A stretch of DNA of 7,212 nucleotides from contig CAYFGJ010000054.1 in NCBI GenBank assembly GCA_964342835.1, forward strand, positions 1 through 7,212. Reading direction: 5' to 3'. Numbering within the stretch: position 1 is the stretch's first letter; every line of letters starts with the position of its first letter. Below the pieces are notes generated by a model. It was not told where the DNA came from and did no database searches. It saw only the letters and a program-made list of their open reading frames with translations. Below are positions 1-5,346 of this stretch, piece after piece. The translations under genes and the position numbers were made by a program. Source of the stretch: GCA-2716945 sp964342835 (GTDB lineage Bacteria > Pseudomonadota > Gammaproteobacteria > GCA-002705445 > GCA-002716945).

Positions 1-272
1 TGAAATCATTGAGAACATCTTTAATTAAAACATATAACGTTAAAACTTATAAAAATGTTAATGAGAGGTTAGAAAATATTTTCTCAGCAAGCAAAACCAT
101 AGAAACTGTTTATCACTTAAAAGATAAATTATACACAATTTTACATAGTAGAAATGGAAAGAAAGATGATTTTTTAAAAAATATCAATGAATGGTGTTTA
201 GATGCTAAAAGCAAAGGAATAGATTGTTTAGATAGATTTTCTGATAATTTAAAAGGTTATAAGATTATTTAA
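1..272 (+). CDS. Fatty acid desaturase (DesA-like), C-terminal fragment
   Basis: The frame is open from the left edge (first full codon at base 3) to a TAA at 270-272, giving 89 visible residues. The TTG at base 9 is simply an internal Leu codon, so the true start lies outside the window. The tail, with Trp-Cys then Ala-Lys-Ser-Lys-Gly-Ile, Leu-Asp-Arg-Phe and Leu-Lys-Gly-Tyr near the end, resembles from memory the helical C-terminus of Pseudomonas-type DesA acyl desaturases (pattern W..xAExSGIxxLxxFAxxLxxY). Those are membrane di-iron enzymes that put double bonds into phospholipid acyl chains. The histidine boxes and membrane segments would lie upstream and cannot be checked, so the family call rests on the tail alone. 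The last 8 bases overlap the end of rpmG on the other strand. Confidence 0.55.
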   Translation, partial: KSLRTSLIKTYNVKTYKNVNERLENIFSASKTIETVYHLKDKLYTILHSRNGKKDDFLKNINEWCLDAKSKGIDCLDRFSDNLKGYKII

Positions 273-420
273 TTTTCCCTTCTTTATATATAACATATTT
301 TCTTACTACAGGATCAAATTTTTTAATTTCAAATTTATCAGGCATAGTTTTTTTATTTTTAGTCGTAGTATAAAAATGCCCTGTTCCTGCTGATGATACT
401 AATTTTATTTTTTCTCTCAT
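265..420 (-). CDS. rpmG: 50S ribosomal protein L33
   Basis: A 51-residue protein read from ATG (418-420) to TAA (265-267). It begins MREKIKLVSSAGTGHFYTTT and ends with FDPVVRKYVIYKEGKIK, nearly identical in pattern to gammaproteobacterial L33, a small protein of the large subunit near the tRNA exit site. It lacks the CxxC pairs of the zinc-binding L33 form. The length matches the Pseudomonas form; E. coli has four more N-terminal residues. An in-frame stop (the rpmB TAA) lies just upstream, so no earlier start is possible. It follows rpmB after 6 bases with no clear Shine-Dalgarno, which suggests translation coupled to rpmB. The last 8 bases overlap the convergent desaturase gene. Confidence 0.96.
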   Translation of the reverse strand: MREKIKLVSSAGTGHFYTTTKNKKTMPDKFEIKKFDPVVRKYVIYKEGKIK

Positions 421-426
421 AATATT

Positions 427-651
427 TTATTTAACGTTATATTTTTCCAATGCCGCATCAAGACCTATTTTATCGATTATTCTAAGCCCTTTTTTAGATA
501 ATTTAAGAGTAACCCATTTATTTTGCTTATCTGACCATAATTTATGCATATGAAGGTTTGGTTCAAATACTCGTTTGGTTCTATTATGAGCATGTGATAC
601 ATTATTACCTGTTAGAATTGTTTTTCCTGTTATCTGGCATATTTTTGACAT
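427..651 (-). CDS. rpmB: 50S ribosomal protein L28
   Basis: A 74-residue basic protein beginning MSKICQITGK, then TGNNVSHAHNRTKRVFEPNL, then a VTLKLSKKGLRIIDK-like core: the standard L28 pattern (E. coli has 78 residues). It binds 23S rRNA in the large subunit. It has only one cysteine, near the N-terminus, so it is the non-zinc form and matches the cysteine-free L33 next door. The start is well supported: an AGGG at 659-662 (read on the minus strand) lies 7 bases before the ATG. rpmB-rpmG is a conserved bacterial operon; here it is divergent from folB across a 75-base spacer. Confidence 0.97.
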   Translation of the reverse strand: MSKICQITGKTILTGNNVSHAHNRTKRVFEPNLHMHKLWSDKQNKWVTLKLSKKGLRIIDKIGLDAALEKYNVK

Positions 652-658
652 TTCTTTT

Positions 659-662
659 CCCT
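659..662 (-). promoter_or_regulatory. Ribosome binding site of rpmB
   Basis: On the minus strand the sequence reads AGGGAAAAGAA directly before the rpmB ATG. The AGGG core is spaced about 7 bases from the start codon, which fixes the rpmB start. Confidence 0.6.
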
Positions 663-672
663 AAACTCAATA

Positions 673-700
673 ATGATATCAGAAACATATTCATATACAA
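673..700 (-). promoter_or_regulatory. Candidate sigma70-type promoter for rpmB-rpmG
   Basis: Read on the minus strand, TTGTAT (700-695) and TATCAT (678-673) are separated by 16 bases and resemble -35 and -10 boxes. Transcription would start near 666, giving a leader of about 15 bases that still contains the Shine-Dalgarno. This is by-eye matching in AT-rich DNA, so it is a candidate only. Confidence 0.35.
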
Positions 701-701
701 T
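674..701 (+). promoter_or_regulatory. Candidate promoter for folB-folK
   Basis: TACAAT at 696-701 could be a -10 box, with a poor -35 (TGATAT, 674-679) 16 bases upstream. It would overlap the candidate rpmB promoter on the other strand almost completely. The 75-base spacer 652-726 is the only place that can hold both start regions unless they lie inside genes. The match is weak. Confidence 0.22.
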
Positions 702-716
702 ATTTATTAAATAAAA

Positions 717-722
717 AAGGAT
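717..722 (+). promoter_or_regulatory. Ribosome binding site of folB
   Basis: AAGGAT lies 4 bases before the ATG at 727, a good Shine-Dalgarno core with slightly short spacing. It supports the folB start, which also gives the family-typical N-terminus. Confidence 0.6.
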
Positions 723-726
723 AGAA

Positions 727-1080
727 ATGGATACTATATTTATAAAAGAACTTTGTATTGAAACAATCATAGGTATATATGACTGGGAACGTGAAATTAA
801 ACAGTTTGTCTGCATAGATCTTGAACTTTCTACAGAGATTAAAAAAGCATCAGATACAGATGATATTACAAATACTGTTGATTACAAGGCAGTAGCAAAA
901 AGAGTTAAGTCTTTTGTAGAAGAAAGCAAATTTCTGCTTATTGAAGCTTTAGCTGAACAAACCGTTAATATTATTTTAAAAGAATTTAATGTTTCGCATG
1001 TGAAAGGCAGATTTAGTAAACCAGGTGCTGTAACTGGATCCAAAGAAGTGGGGGTTATTATTGAAAGAGGAAAAAAATAA
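727..1080 (+). CDS. folB: Dihydroneopterin aldolase
   Basis: A 117-residue cytoplasmic enzyme of folate synthesis that cleaves 7,8-dihydroneopterin to 6-hydroxymethyl-7,8-dihydropterin and glycolaldehyde. It aligns from the first residue with E. coli FolB. Key family residues sit at the same numbers: Glu21 in the YDWE motif, Tyr53 in TVDYKAVA, Glu73 in the LIEALAE helix that binds the pterin, and Lys98 in FSKPGAV, the catalytic lysine. The C-terminus VGVIIERG is also typical. The start is supported by AAGGAT just upstream. The gene overlaps the next gene, folK, by 20 bases, so the product of this enzyme is passed to the enzyme encoded next door. Some family members also epimerise dihydroneopterin; the sequence does not tell which activity dominates. 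Confidence 0.96.
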   Translation: MDTIFIKELCIETIIGIYDWEREIKQFVCIDLELSTEIKKASDTDDITNTVDYKAVAKRVKSFVEESKFLLIEALAEQTVNIILKEFNVSHVKGRFSKPGAVTGSKEVGVIIERGKK

Positions 1081-1573
1081 TCACTGTGTATTTGTAGGGA
1101 TAGGAAGTAACATTGAAAGAGTCAAGAATATAAAATCATGTATCAAGATAATTAAAACTGAATTCTATGATATTAAAATTTCTCCTGTTTATGAAACTCA
1201 ATCTATGGGATTTGATGGACCAAACTTTTATAACTTAGTTTGTTCTTTCTATACATTTCTAGATATTTATAATCTAAAAAAATTTTTAAATAATCTTGAG
1301 TTAGATCATGGTCGCAATTTGAATGAAACAAAATTCAGCTCAAGGACTCTTGATATAGATATTTTATATTATGATGATTTGATAATTAATAATGATATTA
1401 TTCAATTACCTAGAAAGGAAATATTGGATTATGATTTCGTTATACAACCTCTAACCGATATAGCTCCTAATTCTATTCATCCAGAAAAAAATATAAAACA
1501 TATAGAAATATTAGAACGTTCTGATTTTGAAAAAAATATAATAAAAAAAATTAATTTCGAATTCGAAAACTAA
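1061..1573 (+). CDS. folK: 6-hydroxymethyl-dihydropterin pyrophosphokinase
   Basis: A 170-residue enzyme that transfers pyrophosphate from ATP to 6-hydroxymethyl-7,8-dihydropterin, the step after FolB. Seen motifs are GIGSN (13-17), the NFYNLV stretch (55-60), an LELDHGR segment (79-85) with Glu80, and SRTLDIDIL (94-102), whose Asp98 and Asp100 match the two Mg-binding aspartates (E. coli Asp95/Asp97). Several E. coli active-site positions differ: Arg84 is Leu87, Trp89 is Phe92, His115 is Arg118 and Arg121 is Tyr124. I recall similar changes in the FolK version encoded beside folB and cca in other gammaproteobacteria, so it may be a subfamily rather than decay. The start is TTG at 1061 inside folB, after a GTGGGGG at 1048-1054. 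No ATG or GTG lies between it and the conserved strand, so TTG is preferred. It ends exactly where the convergent reductase gene ends. Confidence 0.9.
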   Translation: MKEEKNNHCVFVGIGSNIERVKNIKSCIKIIKTEFYDIKISPVYETQSMGFDGPNFYNLVCSFYTFLDIYNLKKFLNNLELDHGRNLNETKFSSRTLDIDILYYDDLIINNDIIQLPRKEILDYDFVIQPLTDIAPNSIHPEKNIKHIEILERSDFEKNIIKKINFEFEN

Positions 1574-1590
1574 TTACATATTTAGTTTTC
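1565..1590. terminator. Possible bidirectional terminator hairpin
   Basis: GAAAACTAA (1565-1573) is followed after 8 bases by its exact reverse complement TTAGTTTTC (1582-1590). The two arms are the last codons of folK and of the pteridine reductase gene, each including or adjoining the stop codon. On either strand the second arm is T-rich, so a weak intrinsic terminator for both genes is possible. Only two of the nine pairs are G-C, so the hairpin would be weak, and one such repeat could occur by chance in DNA this AT-rich. Its position at the exact junction is the main argument. Confidence 0.33.
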
Positions 1591-2314
1591 TTCCACCATC
1601 TATATTAATATTTTGACCAGTAATATAATCAGCATCTTTAATCAAAAATAAAACTGCTTTAGCTATATCATCTGGTGTACCAGTCTTTTTAAGTGGTATT
1701 CTTGAAAGTATATCTTTTTTCTTGCTAGTTTTTTTTGCATCTGATTCAGCCCACATAATTGCTCCTGGCGAAATACCATTAACTCTTACATGAGGAGCTA
1801 ATTCTTTTGCAAGTGTTTTTGTTAATGCTAAAAGACCAGCTTTGCTAATATTATAAATTATATGATCTTTCAGAGGAGGATCAATGTGTATGTCAATAAT
1901 ATTGATTATACAACCTTTGTTCTTTTTTAATTCATTAAAAAATAGTTTTGATAACATCAATGGTGTTTTTAGATTAGTATCTATAATATCATTCCATGAT
2001 TTTTCACTTATATCATTTATTTTGGTTGGATAAAATTTAGAAGCATTATTTATTAGTACATCTAATCTACCAAAACATTGATAAATTTTTTTAAAACACA
2101 CTTTATAATTTGTTTGTAAATTGAAATTCATCTTGACTATCATGCAGGAATTTTTTCTTTTTAAATTTAAATCATCATGTAATAATTTGGCATCTTTGCT
2201 AGAAGTATTATATGTTACAACAATATTAAAACCATGATTATGCAGATATTTAGCGATAGCCAATCCAATTCTTTTGGCTCCACCTGTTATTAAGACTGTC
2301 TTATTAATTGCCAT
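1574..2314 (-). CDS. folM: Pteridine reductase (FolM/PTR1-like SDR)
   Basis: A 246-residue NADPH-type short-chain dehydrogenase. The nucleotide-binding motif is TGGAKRIG (10-17), the TGxxxRxG form typical of pteridine reductases. NNAS lies at 89-92, the SDR Asn at 114 and YxxxK at Tyr154-Lys158. Where most SDRs have the catalytic Ser, 13 residues before Tyr, this protein has Asp141, which reproduces the Asp-Tyr-Lys triad of Leishmania PTR1. The C-terminus YITGQNINIDGG is standard. Such enzymes reduce dihydromonapterin or dihydrofolate/pterins to tetrahydro forms. The placement directly after folB-folK on the opposite strand supports a pterin substrate. Whether it serves as the cell's dihydrofolate reductase or makes tetrahydromonapterin cannot be told here. 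It is divergent from midA with only 27 bases between starts; no clear Shine-Dalgarno is seen. Confidence 0.82.
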   Translation of the reverse strand: MAINKTVLITGGAKRIGLAIAKYLHNHGFNIVVTYNTSSKDAKLLHDDLNLKRKNSCMIVKMNFNLQTNYKVCFKKIYQCFGRLDVLINNASKFYPTKINDISEKSWNDIIDTNLKTPLMLSKLFFNELKKNKGCIINIIDIHIDPPLKDHIIYNISKAGLLALTKTLAKELAPHVRVNGISPGAIMWAESDAKKTSKKKDILSRIPLKKTGTPDDIAKAVLFLIKDADYITGQNINIDGGRKLNM

Positions 2315-2341
2315 AAATATATATTAAGGATTATTAAATAA

Positions 2342-3490
2342 ATGTACACTGTATTTGAACATATAGTAATGAAATCTGAAATAGAGCAAATTTTAATTAA
2401 AAAGATTGATAGGGAAGGAAAGATTCCATTTTCATCATTTATGGATATAGCATTATTTCATGAAAGTTATGGTTATTATAATACATGTGATATTTTTGGA
2501 GGCAAGGGTGATTTCATTACATCACCAATAACATCATCTTTGTTTGGAGAGAGTCTAGCTAATGAATTTATTAACATATTAGAAAATAAAAAAAATCAAA
2601 GTATATTAGAAATCGGCGGTGGAGATGGCAGTCTTGCATTATCAATAATGAAATATCTGAATAAGACAAACCATCTTCCTAGTTCATATATTATATTAGA
2701 ATCATCAGCCCAATTAATAGAAGTACAGAAAAAGAAAATAAAACAAAAAATACCTGAATTATTTAATTTTTTTATTTGGAAAACAAAGCTTGATGTAGAT
2801 AAATTTGATGGATTAGTTATAGCAAATGAATTTTTTGATGCTATCCCTACAGAAAGATTTAAATTTATAAATAATAATTATGAAAAACTTTATATAATAT
2901 TTGATGATAATTTTAAATATATATGGCAGCAGGGCGATGATTGTCTAAATAAAAATATAGATATAGCCTTGAAGGGGAAAAATATTACTCTAACTCAGAA
3001 CTATATTAGTGAAATCAATGTTAACTATAATACATGGTTAAAAAAATTAAATAATGCAATGAATTCTGGAATTATATTTATAATTGATTATGGATATAAT
3101 GCTTCAGAATATTTTCTAAAAGATAGATCTGAAGGAACTTTAGTATGTATTAATAATCACCAATCTAATTTTAATCCACTGAAAAATATCGGTAAACAAG
3201 ATATATCATCTTTTGTAAATTTTTCATATTTAGCAAGTTTAGCATCAGAAAATAATTTTTTAGTTGATGGTTATTTATCTCAATCGAGTTTTTTGTTGAA
3301 TTTAGGAATTTTAAACATATATGATAATAAGGAATATGATTCAAACCAAAAAATTATAGAATTAAACAAATTGAAAAATATATTATTACCAAATACAATG
3401 GGCGAAATATTTAAGGTTTTAGTTTTGAAAAAAAATATAAATAAAAATCTGATATCTACTAAAGAATTTAATAAAATAGAAAAACTTTGA
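2342..3490 (+). CDS. MidA/NDUFAF7-family SAM-dependent methyltransferase
   Basis: A 382-residue protein of the DUF185/MidA family. Seen in order: GKIPFSSFMDIALF then YGYY (26-46), GDFITSP (56-62), a SAM-binding loop LEIGGGDGSL (89-98), ANEFFDAIPTERF (161-173), IIDYGY (247-252), then GTLVC and IGKQDISSFVNF, a run that matches family members closely. The mitochondrial member NDUFAF7 dimethylates an arginine of complex I subunit NDUFS2; the bacterial substrate is largely unknown. The ATG at 2342 has an AGGA 11 bases upstream, rather far. A second in-frame ATG at 2369 (Met10) would lose only non-conserved residues and is an equally fair start. uppP begins one base after its TGA, so the two are cotranscribed. 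The last 20 or so residues are Lys/Asn-rich and look unconserved. Confidence 0.88.
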   Translation: MYTVFEHIVMKSEIEQILIKKIDREGKIPFSSFMDIALFHESYGYYNTCDIFGGKGDFITSPITSSLFGESLANEFINILENKKNQSILEIGGGDGSLALSIMKYLNKTNHLPSSYIILESSAQLIEVQKKKIKQKIPELFNFFIWKTKLDVDKFDGLVIANEFFDAIPTERFKFINNNYEKLYIIFDDNFKYIWQQGDDCLNKNIDIALKGKNITLTQNYISEINVNYNTWLKKLNNAMNSGIIFIIDYGYNASEYFLKDRSEGTLVCINNHQSNFNPLKNIGKQDISSFVNFSYLASLASENNFLVDGYLSQSSFLLNLGILNIYDNKEYDSNQKIIELNKLKNILLPNTMGEIFKVLVLKKNINKNLISTKEFNKIEKL

Positions 3491-3491
3491 T

Positions 3492-4262
3492 ATGGATTTT
3501 ATTCAAATATTAATACTATCAATTATACAAGGTGTGACAGAATTCTTGCCAATATCCAGTCAATCTCACTTAATTCTTACATCCATATTTTTAGATATGA
3601 AAGATCAAGGATTAGGATTTGATATTGCTTTACATACAGGATCATTGATAGCTATTTTGATTTATTATCGTAAAGAAATTGCTAAAATGCTTTCGGTATC
3701 TGATGAAGGTGTACAATATATAAAATTAATTATAATAGGGTCAATACCATTACCAATAATTGGATTACTATTTATAGATCTTGTGAAAGTACATATGCGT
3801 TCCGTTGAATCAATAGCTTTGATGACAATTATTTTTGCTATTTTACTTTACATAGCTGATCTTAAGAAGAAAGAGAATATCAATAATCTTAAATCCATTA
3901 GCATATTTACAATTATTTTTATTGGTTTTATGCAAACACTTGCTATTATGCCAGGTGTATCAAGAGCAGGGATTGTTATAACAGCCGCATTACTTACAAA
4001 TTATAATCGAGAAGATTCTATTAAAATTGCTTTCTTATTATCAATTCCAGCTATTTTTATGGCAACTGTTTATCAATCTATGCAGTTATATGGGGTTAGC
4101 GATATACAGATTATTAATGAACATTTATTAGGAATGTTGTTATCTTTTGTATTTTCTTATATTACTATTCATTTATTTATATCAACAATAAACAAAATAA
4201 CTTTTATACCATATATTATTTATAGATTAATATTGGGCACTATTTTAATTGGATTTGTTTAA
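3492..4262 (+). CDS. uppP: Undecaprenyl-diphosphatase
   Basis: A 256-residue polytopic inner-membrane enzyme that dephosphorylates undecaprenyl pyrophosphate so the lipid carrier can be reused in peptidoglycan and polysaccharide synthesis; overproduction of the family gives bacitracin resistance. The first signature is QGVTEFLPISSQSH (13-26) with Glu17 and His26; the second is PGVSRAG (154-160) with Arg158, the PGxSRSG motif with Ser changed to Ala. Gln13 replaces the first Glu of the E. coli ExxxE motif, which is common in non-enteric gammaproteobacteria as far as I recall. Hydrophobic stretches near 43-59, 77-95, 106-124, 136-153, 184-200, 212-232 and 240-256 fit the usual eight-segment fold. 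It follows midA by one base. Its last 18 bases overlap the convergent cca gene. Confidence 0.96.
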   Translation: MDFIQILILSIIQGVTEFLPISSQSHLILTSIFLDMKDQGLGFDIALHTGSLIAILIYYRKEIAKMLSVSDEGVQYIKLIIIGSIPLPIIGLLFIDLVKVHMRSVESIALMTIIFAILLYIADLKKKENINNLKSISIFTIIFIGFMQTLAIMPGVSRAGIVITAALLTNYNREDSIKIAFLLSIPAIFMATVYQSMQLYGVSDIQIINEHLLGMLLSFVFSYITIHLFISTINKITFIPYIIYRLILGTILIGFV

Positions 4263-5333
4263 GAAATTTTTTATACAGTTTTGTGCAATTTCTCTGTGTG
4301 CATTTTCAATAATATTTTGTATTTCTCTATTTGATTTTTTTTGATCTTGTTCATTGAGCTTGTAAGACTTTATTTGTGAAATAACTTCATCAAAGAAATC
4401 AGGTGGAGTAACACTCCAAAATTGGCATATAGCCATAAATCTTCTTAATCTTTCTTCTTTTCTTATATCAAGTTTTTTTATAAGGGAAAGAAGACCATCA
4501 TACTTGTTTGGATCTTTCGGGAAGTAGGATATATATTCTTTAAAACAATTCCTTAATAATTGTGCTACATCCTTATACTCATTTGGAACTTTAAACCGTT
4601 TACAAAAAGAATCTATATCGCTCATAGTATTGGCAATAAAAAATCCATCTATAGCAATATTACTAGAAAAAACAAATTCCGAATCATCTTCAAGAAAACA
4701 ATTATTACTTGAATATTCAGGAGCTATGATTTCATTAGCATTGATTTCTTCTAGAAAATCAAAAAATTCATGTTTAATAACTGTTTTATAAAATTCTAAC
4801 CACTTTCTTTCTGGTGTTAAATATTCTAGTTCGCCACTTTTAACAATATCTCTTAATTTATTCATTGTCTCTGGAACAACAAGAAAATTAAATAACCCTA
4901 AATTTGATTTAAACCTTGCTACTCTTAAAACTCTCAAAGGATCTTCTGAAAATGCTTCAGAAACATGTCTTAATTTCTTATTCTTAATGTCTTCTTGTCC
5001 ATTAAATGGATCAATCAGTGTGCCATCTTCATCTTGTGCTATCGCATTGATTGTTAAATCTCTTCTCTCTAGATCTTCCTCTAGTGTTACATTTGGATTG
5101 CTATCAAATTCAAATCCTGTATAACCATGACCTGATTTTCTCTCTGTTCTTGCTAGCGCATATTCTTCACCTGTTTTTGGGTGAATAAAAACTGGAAAAT
5201 CTTTCCCGACTTGTTTAAAACCTTTTGATTTCATTTCATCAGGAGTAGAACCAACGACAACCCAATCTTTCTCTTGTACTGGTATATTAAGTAGCTTATT
5301 TCTTATCGCGCCACCAACTAAATATATTTTCAT
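4245..5333 (-). CDS. cca: CCA-adding tRNA nucleotidyltransferase without HD motifs
   Basis: A 362-residue class II nucleotidyltransferase that adds or repairs the 3' CCA of tRNA. The head domain closely follows E. coli Cca: KIYLVGGAIR (2-11), EKDWVVVGSTP (21-31), ALARTERKSG (59-68), RRDLTINA (90-97) and EDPLRVLRVARF (130-141). The catalytic pair is Glu21 and Asp23, whereas E. coli has Asp21 and Asp23. E. coli Cca has 412 residues with a C-terminal HD phosphohydrolase domain. Here the stretch between PEY (205-207) and FKVPNE (247-252) is about 40 residues shorter and has no His, so the HxGxHT and HDLGKG motifs are missing while the flanking sequence still aligns. CCA addition should remain; the phosphatase and phosphodiesterase activities should not. 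It is last in the leftward operon, 13 bases after the SDR gene, with AGG 6 bases before ATG. Confidence 0.92.
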   Translation of the reverse strand: MKIYLVGGAIRNKLLNIPVQEKDWVVVGSTPDEMKSKGFKQVGKDFPVFIHPKTGEEYALARTERKSGHGYTGFEFDSNPNVTLEEDLERRDLTINAIAQDEDGTLIDPFNGQEDIKNKKLRHVSEAFSEDPLRVLRVARFKSNLGLFNFLVVPETMNKLRDIVKSGELEYLTPERKWLEFYKTVIKHEFFDFLEEINANEIIAPEYSSNNCFLEDDSEFVFSSNIAIDGFFIANTMSDIDSFCKRFKVPNEYKDVAQLLRNCFKEYISYFPKDPNKYDGLLSLIKKLDIRKEERLRRFMAICQFWSVTPPDFFDEVISQIKSYKLNEQDQKKSNREIQNIIENAHREIAQNCIKNFLNKSN

Positions 5334-5346
5334 TTCTTGCCTATAT

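Noticed and set aside
9..11. TTG at base 9 as the start of the first gene
   Set aside because: The frame is open to the window edge and the visible residues match only the tail of a longer desaturase, so this is an internal Leu codon.
630..815. A 61-codon open frame on the minus strand
   Set aside because: It overlaps the start of rpmB and runs antisense to folB, both of which are certain genes. Its protein resembles nothing I know, and such frames are expected in AT-rich antisense DNA.
1555..1568. 14-base perfect palindrome TTTCGAATTCGAAA in the folK end
   Set aside because: About one palindrome of this length is expected by chance in 7 kb of DNA this AT-rich, it has no loop, and it lies inside coding sequence.
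3528..3569. Missing first Glu (Gln13) in the UppP ExxxE motif as a sign of an inactive enzyme
   Set aside because: Gln at this position is, as far as I recall, common in non-enteric UppP proteins, and the second Glu, His26 and the PGxSR arginine are present.
4263..4292. GAAATT ... AATTTC inverted repeat just after uppP as a terminator
   Set aside because: A 6-bp, AT-rich stem with an 18-base loop and no following T-run is too weak to call.
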